DNA of 64,000 nt from CAVVTR01 sp963751245 (GTDB lineage: Bacteria > Acidobacteriota > Thermoanaerobaculia > Thermoanaerobaculales > Thermoanaerobaculaceae). The stretch is from positions 372,001 to 436,000 of the forward strand of contig CAVVTR010000007.1 of assembly GCA_963751245.1 (NCBI GenBank), written 5' to 3'. Made by a program: the position numbers and the translations under genes. This document shows, in pieces, positions 17,415 through 28,896 of the stretch (position 1 is its first letter; each line of letters begins with the position of its first letter). The notes under the pieces were generated by a model. It saw only the letters and a list, made by a program, of their open reading frames with translations, had not been told where the DNA came from and ran no database searches.

Positions 17415-18443
17415 ATGATTCGTAGGGTTCTCAGTGCGACGCTGTTGCTGCTCGTTCCGGCGGCGGTGCTGGCCCAGGCGGCCCCCGCGGCCCCGGCCGA
17501 GGCGAACAAGCCGAAGATCGATATTTCGACCAAGATCAAGGACTTCGGAACCGTCCCGAAGGGGCAGATGATCAAGGCGGTGTTCGAGGTGAAGAACACC
17601 GGCACGGCGCCCCTCGAGATCACCCAGGTGCGGCCCACCTGCGGGTGCACCGTGGCCAGCTTCGACCACACCGTCCAGCCCGGCGCGACGGGCCAGGTCG
17701 TCGCCGACGTCGACACCTCGGCGTTCTCCGGCCCTATCTCCAAGGCGGTGCTGGTCTACTCCAACGACCCCGAGACGCCCCAGGTCAACCTGGTCATCAA
17801 GGCCGACGTCCGGGCCTTCATCGAGGTGCGTCCCCGGCCGTTCATCCGTTTCAACGCGCTCCAGGGCGAGCCGGCTTCCGACGCCGTGACGCTGGTCTCG
17901 GCCGACGGCTCCGACTTCGACGTGACCGGCGCCGACACCGGCGGCAGCCCGTTCAAGGTGTCCTACCAGCCGGCCCCCGAGAAGGAGCGCTTCGCCGACG
18001 CCAAGGGCTCCCAGTGGCGGGTCGAGGTGACCCTGCCGGCCGACGCGCCCGAGGGCATGCTCAACAGCAAGATCGAGCTCAAGACCACCGCCCCCAAGGC
18101 GCCGGTGGTCACCCTCAACGTGAACGCCGTCGTGCGGCCCATCGTCCAGGTGATTCCGGCCGAGATCAACTTCGGCACCGTGCCGGTCGACGCCCCCGTC
18201 GGCCGCAACGTGCTCCTCATCAACAACCGGCAGGGCACCAGCCTCGAGGTGACGGACACCAAGATCTCGAGCTCCGACTTCAAGGTCGAGGTGATCCCGC
18301 TGACGGCCGGCCAGCGCTACCAGGTGGCCGTGAGCCTCCCCGCCGGGGCCGCCAAGGGTACCCACAAGGCCGAGCTCACCATCACCACCAACGATCCCGT
18401 CCGTAAGACCATCACGGTCCCTGTCCAGGCCGTGGTTCAGTAA
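17415..18443 (+). CDS. DUF1573 domain secreted protein
   Basis: Exported protein of 342 aa. The signal peptide is residues 1-20 (cleavage after VLA). A DUF1573 immunoglobulin-like domain follows at about 33-140 with the hallmark FDFGTVPKG-like start (KDFGTVPKGQ) and PTCGCTVASF. Two further beta-rich segments repeat the pattern, including NFGTVPVDAPVGR near residue 255. DUF1573 is common in Bacteroidetes and Acidobacteria cell-surface proteins; the function is unknown. The ATG is supported by GGAGG at 17401-17405. It ends in a strong intrinsic terminator. Confidence 0.88.
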   Translation: MIRRVLSATLLLLVPAAVLAQAAPAAPAEANKPKIDISTKIKDFGTVPKGQMIKAVFEVKNTGTAPLEITQVRPTCGCTVASFDHTVQPGATGQVVADVDTSAFSGPISKAVLVYSNDPETPQVNLVIKADVRAFIEVRPRPFIRFNALQGEPASDAVTLVSADGSDFDVTGADTGGSPFKVSYQPAPEKERFADAKGSQWRVEVTLPADAPEGMLNSKIELKTTAPKAPVVTLNVNAVVRPIVQVIPAEINFGTVPVDAPVGRNVLLINNRQGTSLEVTDTKISSSDFKVEVIPLTAGQRYQVAVSLPAGAAKGTHKAELTITTNDPVRKTITVPVQAVVQ

Positions 18444-18469
18444 CACCGCAGCATCCTCCTCTTTGCACG

Positions 18470-18503
18470 GCGGCCCGGGGCATCCCCGGGCCGCTTGATT
18501 TTT
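18470..18503 (+). terminator. Intrinsic terminator after the DUF1573 gene
   Basis: A perfect 11-bp GC-rich stem (18470-18480 with 18484-18494), a 3-nt CAT loop and a T-rich tail TTGATTTTT (18495-18503). This is the clearest Rho-independent terminator in the window. Confidence 0.93.
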
Positions 18504-18540
18504 CGGGGTGCCCTCACTAGCGTGGTGACGAAGAATCGAC

Positions 18541-18706
18541 CGGGGTGGTGTTCGAGGGAAGCCGGTGAGAATCCGGCGCGGCCCCCGCCACTGTGACCGG
18601 GGACGGACCGCTCGGCAAGCCACTGGGCGCCGCGGCATCGTGCCGCACCAGCCTGGGAAGGCGAGCGGCTCCGGATGATCCGGGAGCCAGGAAACCTGCC
18701 ACCCCG
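18541..18706 (+). promoter_or_regulatory. Cobalamin (B12) riboswitch
   Basis: The leader contains the conserved cobalamin aptamer in order: GAGGGAAGCCGGTGAGAATC, the B12-box core GCCACTGTGA, GCCACTGG, CTGGGAAGG and AGCCAGGAAACCTGCC. The closing P1 helix is a perfect 8-bp pair between 18541-18548 and 18699-18706. It lies immediately upstream of the BtuB-like gene, whose ribosome site (GGGAGG, 18715-18720) follows the aptamer by 8 nt. That suggests translational control, with adenosylcobalamin binding shutting off receptor synthesis. Confidence 0.96.
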
Positions 18707-18726
18707 AGATGGAACGGGAGGTTCCG

Positions 18727-20547
18727 ATGCTCAAGACCGTCTCCGCCGGGGCCGCGGCGCTCCTCGTGTGTGCCTGCGCGGCCGCCCAGTCCCCCCCCTC
18801 CTTCACCGACACGGTGGTCATCACGGCCAGCGGCTACGAGGAGCCGGCCGACGAGGTCCCCGCCGCCGTCAGCGTGATCGGCCGCGACGCCATCGACGCC
18901 TTCGGGCGTGCCTCCGTGGGCGAGCTGCTGCGCTCGCTTCCGGGCACCGTGATGCTGCGCTCGGGCTACGACGGCGGTGTCGCCTCGCTGTTCCTCCGCG
19001 GCACCAGCTCCACCCACACCCTGGTCCTCCTCGACGGCGTCCGGCTCAACTCGCCGTTCTTCGGCGGCTACGACTTCAGCCTGCCCATGACCGCGGGACT
19101 GGAGCGCGTCGAGGTGGTGCGCGGGGCCTACTCGGCGCTCTACGGCGCCGACGCCCTCGGCGGCGTGGTGCAGCTCGTCACCGCGCGGCCGCGGCGCGAC
19201 GAGGCGCGCCTCTTCGCCGAGGCCGGTCCCGACGGGTGGCGCCGCGGGGAGCTGGAGGCCGCAGTCGCCACGGGGCGGTGGAGCGGCACGGTCTCGGCCG
19301 CATCGCGGGACGGCGGCGGTCCCCTGGTCAACGACGACTTCTCCTCCCGGGAGGCCATGGTCGACCTGGGGTACGCCGCCGGGGACGACCGTCGCGTCGG
19401 CGTGCTGGTCCGGCGCACGGAAGGCGCCACCGGTGTGCCGTTCGTGGGTGCTGAGCCGACGCCGCACCGCAGGACCACGGCAGGGGAGACCGTCGCGGCG
19501 GTCCCGGTACGCTGGCGGCTCGGCCCCCGGACCTCCCTCGAGGCCACGGTGTCCAGGGTGGAGCGCGACATGACCTTCGACGACCCCGACGACCCCTCGG
19601 GGTTCGTGTCCGGGGACACCAGCGCCGACTCCACCGGCGCGCGGCTGGTGTTCCGCGCCGCGGGCGCCGCCCACGCCTTCAGCGCGGGGGGGGAGTGGCG
19701 CGGGGACCGGGTCACCGACGGCTCCAACCTCGGCACCACGGTGCGCGGCCGGCGGCAGTCCACGCGGTCCGTGTTCGCGCAGGACCGCGTGGTGCTCGGG
19801 GGCGGCGTCGCCGTCATCGCGGGAGCGCGCTGGGACGACGCCCGACCGTGGGGCAGCGAGCTCTCCCCCCGGGTGACCGTGAGCCTGGACCGCGCGGCCT
19901 TCCGGGGCTGGCTCTCCTGGGGGCGCGCTTTCCGGGCGCCGGGGCTGGGCGAGCTCTACTTCCCCTTGTCGGGCAACCCGGACCTGCGCCCCGAGCGCTC
20001 GCGCAACGCCGAGGCGGGCGTCGCCGTTCCGGTGCTGGACGGACGGGCGCGGGTGCAGGCGGTCGGCTTCCGCAACCGCACCACCGACCTCATCGAGTTC
20101 GACTACGCCACCTATGCCTTCGCCAACGTCGGACGCGCCGCCCAGGACGGCGTGGAGCTGTCGTGGCTCGAGGCGGCCGGCCGGCGTGGGGAGGTGGTTG
20201 CGGCGCTGACCTGGATGCGGACCCGCGACGGCGCGGGGGCGCCTCTCCTGCGGCGGCCCTCCTGGTCGGGGTCGGTGGGGTGGCGCGGCGCCGTCGCCGG
20301 CGGGGTCACCGGCGCCCTCACCCTGGTCTGGGTGGGGCATCGGGACGACGTGGATCCGGTGACGTTCGCCCGCGTCGCGGACCCGGGCTTCGCCTCCGCG
20401 GACGCCGCCCTCGCGGTGCCGGTGTCCGGGGACGTGAGTGTGCGCGCGCGGGTGGAGAACCTGGCCGGGCGCCGCTACCAGGCGGTGCGCGGCTACCCGT
20501 CACCGGGGAGGCGGCTCATGGTGGGGCTCGACGCGCGCCTGCGGTGA
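18727..20547 (+). CDS. btuB: TonB-dependent outer-membrane receptor, BtuB-like
   Basis: Receptor of 606 aa with a signal peptide (about residues 1-20), an N-terminal plug (about 30-140: TVVITASGYEEPADEVPAAVSVI, LFLRGTSSTHTLVLLDGVRLN, VEVVRGAYSALYGADALGGVV) and a 22-strand-type beta barrel ending in an aromatic-rich strand. BtuB proteins import cobalamin using TonB energy. The upstream riboswitch supports the substrate. Length is at the short end for the family, as for BtuB. No inner-membrane BtuCD or corrinoid genes are in this window. The ATG at 18727 was chosen for its GGGAGG site. Confidence 0.92.
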   Translation: MLKTVSAGAAALLVCACAAAQSPPSFTDTVVITASGYEEPADEVPAAVSVIGRDAIDAFGRASVGELLRSLPGTVMLRSGYDGGVASLFLRGTSSTHTLVLLDGVRLNSPFFGGYDFSLPMTAGLERVEVVRGAYSALYGADALGGVVQLVTARPRRDEARLFAEAGPDGWRRGELEAAVATGRWSGTVSAASRDGGGPLVNDDFSSREAMVDLGYAAGDDRRVGVLVRRTEGATGVPFVGAEPTPHRRTTAGETVAAVPVRWRLGPRTSLEATVSRVERDMTFDDPDDPSGFVSGDTSADSTGARLVFRAAGAAHAFSAGGEWRGDRVTDGSNLGTTVRGRRQSTRSVFAQDRVVLGGGVAVIAGARWDDARPWGSELSPRVTVSLDRAAFRGWLSWGRAFRAPGLGELYFPLSGNPDLRPERSRNAEAGVAVPVLDGRARVQAVGFRNRTTDLIEFDYATYAFANVGRAAQDGVELSWLEAAGRRGEVVAALTWMRTRDGAGAPLLRRPSWSGSVGWRGAVAGGVTGALTLVWVGHRDDVDPVTFARVADPGFASADAALAVPVSGDVSVRARVENLAGRRYQAVRGYPSPGRRLMVGLDARLR

Positions 20548-20576
20548 GCGGCGATAACCCTTTTTACAGTTGGCTG

Positions 20577-20605
20577 TTGACCGTCAGAGACGACTCTGTT
20601 ACTTT
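20577..20605 (+). promoter_or_regulatory. Promoter of the ATP synthase operon
   Basis: TTGACC (20577-20582), a 17-nt spacer and TACTTT (20600-20605) make one of the best sigma-70-type promoters in the window. It lies about 60 nt before the first subunit gene. Confidence 0.75.
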
Positions 20606-20664
20606 GCCCTGACGCAGCTCGGGGCGACTCGCCCCCAGTGGATCGGTGTCTCCAGGAGGTCGCT

Positions 20665-21099
20665 GTGATCGCGTCGCCAGACTATTCCCTCTTCCTCGTC
20701 ATGGCCTGTTTCTGGATCGTCTTCATCCTGGTGTCGACCCAGCTCATCAAGCCCCTCGGCAAGCTCATCGACGACCGGGAGCTGCGGGTCAGCGGCGCCA
20801 GGGAGGAGTACGGCCGGGCGCACGACGCCATGGCGCAGACCGTGGCGCGGTGCGAGCGCGAGCTCGCCGAGGCCGCCGGCGAGGCGCAGCACGAGCGGGC
20901 GTCCCTGCGGGCCGCCGGCGAGGACGTGCGGCGCTCCAAGCTCGATGCCGCCCGCGCGCAGGGACAGGAGCGCCTGGCGTCCCTGGCCGAGCAGCTCCAG
21001 GCCGCAGGCGAGGACGCCCGCCTCGAGTTGCGGGAGCGCGCCGGCAGTCTGTCCCGCGAGCTCGCGGAGCAGCTGCTGGGACGGAGCCTGGCGTCATGA
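20665..21099 (+). CDS. ATP synthase F0 subunit b' (atpF-like)
   Basis: Peripheral-stalk subunit of 144 aa: one N-terminal transmembrane helix (about residues 6-28) and a long charged helix (about 35-140). Together with the second b-type gene it would form a b/b' heterodimer linking F0 to F1, a layout known in cyanobacteria, photosynthetic bacteria and others. I chose the GTG at 20665 after AGGAGG (20654-20659). It overlaps the next gene (ATGA). It heads the operon and no a- or c-subunit gene precedes it. Confidence 0.85.
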   Translation: MIASPDYSLFLVMACFWIVFILVSTQLIKPLGKLIDDRELRVSGAREEYGRAHDAMAQTVARCERELAEAAGEAQHERASLRAAGEDVRRSKLDAARAQGQERLASLAEQLQAAGEDARLELRERAGSLSRELAEQLLGRSLAS

Positions 21100-21710
21100 G
21101 GGCTCAGCTCCTCAACCGGTACGCGGCGGTGGTGCGGCGCGGGGCCGTCGGCGCGGCCGTGCTGCTCGCGGCGATGCCGGCGATGGCCGCCGAAGAGGGC
21201 GGCGAGGCGACGTTCCTGGGTCTTCCCGTGGTGCTGTGGAAGACGCTCAACATGTTGCTGTTCTTCGGGCTGCTCTTCTATCTCCTGGCCAAGCCCCTGT
21301 CGCGTTTCTTCGTTGCGCGCCGCGAGGAGATCGTGCACCAGCTCGAGGAGGCCCGCCGCCAGCGCGAGGAGGCCGAGCGTCTCAGGGCCGAGATGGAGGC
21401 CCGTGTGGCTTCCCTCGAGCACGAGATCCTCGCCCTGCAGAAGCGGCTGCGGGAGGAGGGGCAGCGCGAGCTGGAGGCGCTCGAGCGCCAGGGGGACGAG
21501 GAGGCCGCGCGGCTGCTGCGGCAGGTCTCCCAGGAGGCCGACCGCCGGGTCGAGGAGGCGCGGCGGACGCTGGCCGGCGAGGCCGCGAGGCTCGCCTCCG
21601 AGATGGCCTTCGACCTGCTCCGGCGCGAGCTCACCCCGGCGGACCGCGAGCGCATCTTCAAGGAGACGCTGGACCGCCTCGAAGCACAGACTCTGGGAGG
21701 TTCCCGGTGA
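21096..21710 (+). CDS. atpF: ATP synthase F0 subunit b
   Basis: Second b-type stalk subunit, 204 aa. It has a cleavable-looking N-terminal hydrophobic segment (about residues 12-32, AMPAMAAEEGG), a membrane helix (about 47-65, LNMLLFFGLLFYLLAKPL) and a long helix rich in Glu/Arg/Ala with clear coiled-coil character. The signal-like extension before the membrane helix is seen in Acidobacteria and Deltaproteobacteria b subunits. It overlaps both neighbours by 4 nt. Confidence 0.9.
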   Translation: MRAQLLNRYAAVVRRGAVGAAVLLAAMPAMAAEEGGEATFLGLPVVLWKTLNMLLFFGLLFYLLAKPLSRFFVARREEIVHQLEEARRQREEAERLRAEMEARVASLEHEILALQKRLREEGQRELEALERQGDEEAARLLRQVSQEADRRVEEARRTLAGEAARLASEMAFDLLRRELTPADRERIFKETLDRLEAQTLGGSR

Positions 21711-22249
21711 GCCGACGAGTCGCCCGCCCCTACGCGGCGGCGCTGTTCCAGGTTGTCGAGCCGCAGGGTCTCGAGGTCCTCCGCACGGTGGAGGCCGAGC
21801 TCGGCGCCGTCGCCGAGGTGTTCCGGCGCGAGCCCGGCGCGCTGCGGGTCTTCGAGGTGCCCACCGTGCTCCCGGCGAAGAAGCGGGAGCTTCTGGACGA
21901 GATCGGCCGCTCCCTCGACCTGCGCGTCGAGACGCGCAGAATGCTCGCCGCGCTGTGGCAGCACTACCGCCTCCGGTACCTCCCCGACGTGGTGACAACC
22001 TTTCGCGGCCTCGTCGACCGCAAGGAGGGCCTGGTCCGCGGCCAGGTGATCCTTCCCACGGCCCCGCTGACGGGCCAGATGGCAGGCCTCCAGCGCGCCC
22101 TCCAGGCGTCGCTGGAGGCGCGGGTGGAGCTCGCCTCCGAGCTCGACCCGGACCTGCTGGCCGGGTTCGTCGTCCGGCTCGGGAGCAAGGTCTTCGACGG
22201 CTCGCTGCGCACGCAGCTTCACCGTTTCGCACAATCCGCACAGGAATAG
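21707..22249 (+). CDS. atpH: ATP synthase F1 subunit delta
   Basis: OSCP/delta subunit of 180 aa connecting the stalk to the F1 head. RRVARPYAAALF at the N-terminus and the C-terminal DPDLLAGFVVRLGSKVFDGSLRTQLHRF motif are diagnostic. The GTG start overlaps the previous stop (GTGA). Order b'-b-delta-alpha-gamma-beta-epsilon is the normal F1 order. Confidence 0.95.
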   Translation: MSRRVARPYAAALFQVVEPQGLEVLRTVEAELGAVAEVFRREPGALRVFEVPTVLPAKKRELLDEIGRSLDLRVETRRMLAALWQHYRLRYLPDVVTTFRGLVDRKEGLVRGQVILPTAPLTGQMAGLQRALQASLEARVELASELDPDLLAGFVVRLGSKVFDGSLRTQLHRFAQSAQE

Positions 22250-22258
22250 GAGTCGGGC

Positions 22259-23783
<1,525 letters not shown>

Positions 23784-23791
<8 letters not shown>

Positions 23792-24644
23792 CACCCTCGA
23801 CCTGCGGCGGAGGATCCGCTCGGTCAAGTCCACCGAGCAGATCACCCGGGCCATGAAGATGGTGGCCGCGGCCCGGTTGCGCCGGGCGCAGAGCCGCATC
23901 ACCGAGGCCCGGCCCTACGCCTCGGCGCTGGAGGGGGTGCTCACCTCCCTGACCGCCCGGATCCGGGACGGCCGGCACCCGCTGCTGGCCACCCGGGTGG
24001 AGGAGTCTGTCACCCTGGTCGTGGTCACCGGCGACCGCGGTCTGTGCGGGGCTTTCAACGCCAACGTCGAGCGGGAGGCGCTGGCGCTCGTCCGCGAGCC
24101 CCGCTGGAAGAGGATCGACCTGGTCCTGGTGGGCCGCAAGGCCATCGACTTCTTCCGCCACAAGGGCATCACGCCCCAGGAGACCCATGCGGAGCTCATG
24201 AGCAACGTCACCCCGGCCGCCGCCTTCGAGCTGGCGCGACGCCTGGCGCGGCGTTTCTCCGGGGGGGACACCGACGCGGTCTACGTCCTCTACAACAAGT
24301 TCCGCTCCGTGATCCAGCAGCAGGTGACGCTGGACCAGCTCCTCCCCATCGCTCGCGTGAAGCACCAGGAGGACGGTGCGCTCACCCCGTACATCTTCGA
24401 GCCCTCCCCGGGGGCGCTGCTCAACCAGCTGCTCCCCAAGCACGTGGAGTTCCAGCTGCTGCGGATGCTCCTGGACTCCCAGGCGGCGGAGCAGGCGGCA
24501 CGCATGACGGCCATGGACGCGGCCAGCAAGAACGCGTCCGACATGATCGACCACCTGACGTTGACCTACAACCGGTTGAGGCAGGCCTCGATCACCAAGG
24601 AGCTCATCGAGATCGTCTCCGGCGCGCAGGCGCTGGAGAGGTAG
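23784..24644 (+). CDS. atpG: ATP synthase F1 subunit gamma
   Basis: Rotor shaft subunit of 286 aa. Diagnostic ends are MANTLDLRRRIRSVKSTEQITRAMKMVAAARLRRAQ (N-terminal helix) and ASKNASDMIDHLTLTYNRLRQASITKELIEIVSGAQAL (C-terminal helix). The start codon is TTG at 23784 inside the atpA coding end; no ATG or GTG fits the conserved N-terminus, so initiation is probably coupled to atpA translation. Confidence 0.96.
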
Positions 24645-24653
24645 GAGTCGCGC

Positions 24654-26099
<1,446 letters not shown>

Positions 26100-26103
<4 letters not shown>

Positions 26104-26504
26104 GCGACGGCCGGCTGCACCTGAAGGTCGTCACCCCCACCCGCGTCGTCGCCGACGCGGAGGCGGACGAGGTGAGCCTGCCCGGTGCGCTGGGAGTGCT
26201 GGGCATCCTGCCCGGGCACGCGCCGCTCCTCGCCTCGCTCCGCATCGGGGAGATGTGGTACCGAGAGGGGGTGCGGGAGTACAACCTCGCGCTCCAGTGG
26301 GGGTTCGTGGAGGTGGTGGAGAACACCGTCACGGTGCTCGCCGAGGTCGCGGAGCTCCCCGGCGAGATCGACCTGGAGGCGGCGGAGGCCGAGCGGGTGG
26401 CCGCCGAGGCCGCGCTCAAGGACGCCGGGGAGGCGGAGTTCGACGCCACCCGCGCCCGCCTCGAGGCCGCCGTCACCCGGATCACCGTGGCGAACCGCCG
26501 CTGA
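26100..26504 (+). CDS. atpC: ATP synthase F1 subunit epsilon
   Basis: Epsilon subunit of 134 aa, regulating ATP hydrolysis and linking gamma to the c-ring. It has the N-terminal beta-sandwich (LHLKVVTPTRVVADAEADEVSLPGALGVLGILPGHAPLLASL) and a C-terminal helical hairpin rich in Glu/Ala. Its ATG overlaps the atpD stop. It is the last ATP synthase gene; bshC starts 70 nt later. Confidence 0.96.
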
Positions 26505-26562
26505 CCGGAGCCCCGGCCGGCGGCGGGAGGCGTCCCCCCTCGATTCCGGGGCTCAGGCACGC

Positions 26563-26568
26563 TACCCT
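26563..26568 (+). promoter_or_regulatory. Leaderless-type -10 box of bshC
   Basis: TACCCT ends 6 nt before the GTG at 26575, and no ribosome-binding site precedes that codon. The pattern fits a leaderless mRNA; without it bshC would depend on read-through from atpC. Confidence 0.45.
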
Positions 26569-26574
26569 GGCGAC

Positions 26575-28128
26575 GTGAGACAGGGACGCAGGCAACACGC
26601 CGGAACGGCCCCGCTGGCCTCGTGGGTGAACCTCCACCCCGTCGCCGTGGCGGTGGCCGAGGGGGAGCGGGTGTTCCCCGCGGAGGGCGGCGAGCGCGCC
26701 CCGCGCTCGGCGGCGCTGGCCGCCGCCCTGACCGCCGCCAACCGGCGCTGGGGCAACGCCGTCGACGCCGAGGTGCAGCGCTGGCTCGACGGCGCCGAGG
26801 CCGTCGTCACCGGCCAGCAGCCCGGGCTCGCGGGGGGGCCGCTCCTCACCCTCGTCAAGGCCTGCGCCGTCGCCGCCGAGGTCCGCCGCAGCCGCGAGGC
26901 GGGGCGCGACGCCGTCGGGTTCCTCTGGCTCGCCACCACCGACGACGACCTCCCCGAGATGGGCTGGGCCCGGATCGCCGTGGGCGAGGCCCTGGAGGCG
27001 GTGCAGGAGGAGGGCTGGAGCCGCGGCGACGCCATGGCCGCGGCCACGCCGGTGGGGCCCGGCACCGTCGCTCTCCTCGACCGCATCGAGGCCCAGCTGC
27101 CCCCCTCGGACCACGTCCGGGACGCCCTCGCCCTCGCCCGCGAGTGCTACGCGCCCGGCGTCCTCCTGGGCGAGGGCACGGCCCGCTTCCTCGCCCGCCT
27201 GCTGCGAGGGCTCGGCGTCGTCATCGTCGACGCGTCGGAGCCGGAGCTCGCGCGCAGCGCCGCGGGGGAGGTGGCCGCCGTCCTCGAGCGGCTCGTGGAG
27301 GCCTGGAGGCTCCTCGAAGAGGGCGCCGGGGAGATGAAGGCCCTGGGCTGGCCCCTGCCGCTGAAGCTCACGCCGGGACGGCTGCCCGTGTTCCGCGTGG
27401 AGGAGGGCCACCGGCGCCGCCTGGCCACCACCGACGGGGCCTGCCCCGCGGCGGTGCTCGAGGAGGTGCGCGCTCACCCCGGACGCTTCGTGCCCAACGT
27501 CTGGCTGCGTCCGCTGGTGCAGGACACGGCGCTGGGCACGGAGGCCGCGCTTCTCGGCGGTGCGGAGCTCGCCTACCACGTGCAGGGACGGGCGCTGTGG
27601 CGGCTCGCCGGCGTGGGCCGGCCCGCGTGGCGTCTGCGCCCCCACGTCACCGTGGTCACCGGCGCCGAGCGACGGCTGGTGCGGCAGCTGGGACTGGAGC
27701 CGGAGCAGGTGCTGCGCGCCCGGCCGCCGGCGCACCTGCTGCCGGGCCGGGGGGTACGGCGTCGTAGCGAGCGGCTGCGCGGCAGCGTCGAGCGTGCCTT
27801 CGCCGAGCTGGAAGGCGTGGCCGGACAGGAGCTCCCGAACCTCACGGGGGACCTGGAGGCGACGCGCCGCAAGGTGGAGGCCGCCCTGGCCTGGTGGGAG
27901 GGGCGTGCCGATCGCGCCGCCGTGCAGGCCGCCGAGGTGGACGACCGGCGCTGGCGGCGTCTGCGCGCCTTCCTGCGTCCCGAGGGCGGGCCCCAGGAGC
28001 GCGGGCTGTCGGTACTCGCGGCGGTGCTGCGCCTCGGCCTCGACTGGCCCGCCGAGCTGGCCGCGGCGGTGGATCCCGGCCACCCCGGGATGCACCTGCT
28101 GTGCTGGGAGGACGGTGGACCATGGTGA
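26575..28128 (+). CDS. bshC: Bacillithiol biosynthesis cysteine-adding enzyme BshC
   Basis: Putative ligase of 517 aa that adds cysteine to glucosaminyl-malate, the last step of bacillithiol synthesis. Family traits: ATVVTGQQPGLxGGPLLTLxKA-like start (VVTGQQPGLAGGPL at about residues 79-92), FLWLATTDDDLPEM (usually xxWLAxEDHDxxE), and NVWLRPLVQDTALGTEAALLGGAELAYH. A C-terminal coiled-coil segment with a Trp/Arg-rich helix follows. Length is normal. It overlaps bshB1 by 7 nt. The acidic dyad region is somewhat divergent, so direct activity should not be assumed. Confidence 0.88.
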   Translation: MRQGRRQHAGTAPLASWVNLHPVAVAVAEGERVFPAEGGERAPRSAALAAALTAANRRWGNAVDAEVQRWLDGAEAVVTGQQPGLAGGPLLTLVKACAVAAEVRRSREAGRDAVGFLWLATTDDDLPEMGWARIAVGEALEAVQEEGWSRGDAMAAATPVGPGTVALLDRIEAQLPPSDHVRDALALARECYAPGVLLGEGTARFLARLLRGLGVVIVDASEPELARSAAGEVAAVLERLVEAWRLLEEGAGEMKALGWPLPLKLTPGRLPVFRVEEGHRRRLATTDGACPAAVLEEVRAHPGRFVPNVWLRPLVQDTALGTEAALLGGAELAYHVQGRALWRLAGVGRPAWRLRPHVTVVTGAERRLVRQLGLEPEQVLRARPPAHLLPGRGVRRRSERLRGSVERAFAELEGVAGQELPNLTGDLEATRRKVEAALAWWEGRADRAAVQAAEVDDRRWRRLRAFLRPEGGPQERGLSVLAAVLRLGLDWPAELAAAVDPGHPGMHLLCWEDGGPW

Positions 28129-28862
28129 GGGCGTGCGACGTGCTGGCGGTGGGGGCCCACCCCGACGACGTGGAGCTCGGCTGCGGCGGTATCGTGGCGC
28201 GGCTCGCCGCGGCGGGGCGGAGCGTGGGGGTCGCGGACCTCACCGCCGGGGAGGCGGGCTCGAGGGGTGACGCCTCGACGCGGGCGGACGAGGCTGCGAC
28301 GGCCGCCGGTGCGCTGGGGCTGGCGTGGCGGGTGTGCCTGGGGCTGCCGGACGGGGGCCTGGCGGCGGCCGAGGACGGCCAGCTCGAGGCGGTGGTCGCC
28401 CTGATCCGCGCCGCGCGGCCCCGCATCGTGCTGGTGCCGGACGAAGGCGACCCGCACCCCGACCACGCCGCCGCCGGCGTCCTCACCGTGCGGGGCTCGT
28501 TTTTCGCCGGCGTGAGCCGGTGGGCGCCGGAGGCCGGCGCCGCGCACCGCCCGGCGGCGCTTCTCGCCTACGCGGGACCGCGCCAGGTGCTCGAGCCCAC
28601 CCTGGTCGTCGACGTCTCCGCCGTGTACGGAGCGAAGCGCGCCGCCCTCGCGGCGTACCGGTCGCAGTTCGATCCCACCTGGACGGGCCCCGGCGCCGCC
28701 GCGCCGCTCACCCACCTGTCGAGCCCCTTCTTCCTCGCCGCCATCGAAGGGCGGGACCGGGCGGCGGGGAACCTCGTCGGCTGCGAGGCCGCCGAGGCGC
28801 TGCGGGCGGTGCAGACGCTGTCGGCGGACGAGGTGGTGTGGCTGTTGGGGAGCGGCTCGTGA
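28122..28862 (+). CDS. bshB1: Bacillithiol biosynthesis deacetylase BshB1
   Basis: LmbE/PIG-L family zinc deacetylase of 246 aa that converts GlcNAc-malate to GlcN-malate. Zinc-binding AHPDDVELGCGG (about residues 12-23) and HPDHAAAG (about 112-119) are present, along with LTAGEAGSRG and YRSQFD, both typical of BshB1. It sits between bshC and bshA on the same strand, which makes the pathway assignment firm. Confidence 0.95.
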   Translation: MVRACDVLAVGAHPDDVELGCGGIVARLAAAGRSVGVADLTAGEAGSRGDASTRADEAATAAGALGLAWRVCLGLPDGGLAAAEDGQLEAVVALIRAARPRIVLVPDEGDPHPDHAAAGVLTVRGSFFAGVSRWAPEAGAAHRPAALLAYAGPRQVLEPTLVVDVSAVYGAKRAALAAYRSQFDPTWTGPGAAAPLTHLSSPFFLAAIEGRDRAAGNLVGCEAAEALRAVQTLSADEVVWLLGSGS

Positions 28863-28896
28863 GCCGCCGGGGCGGCGCGGTGCCGGGAGGACGACG

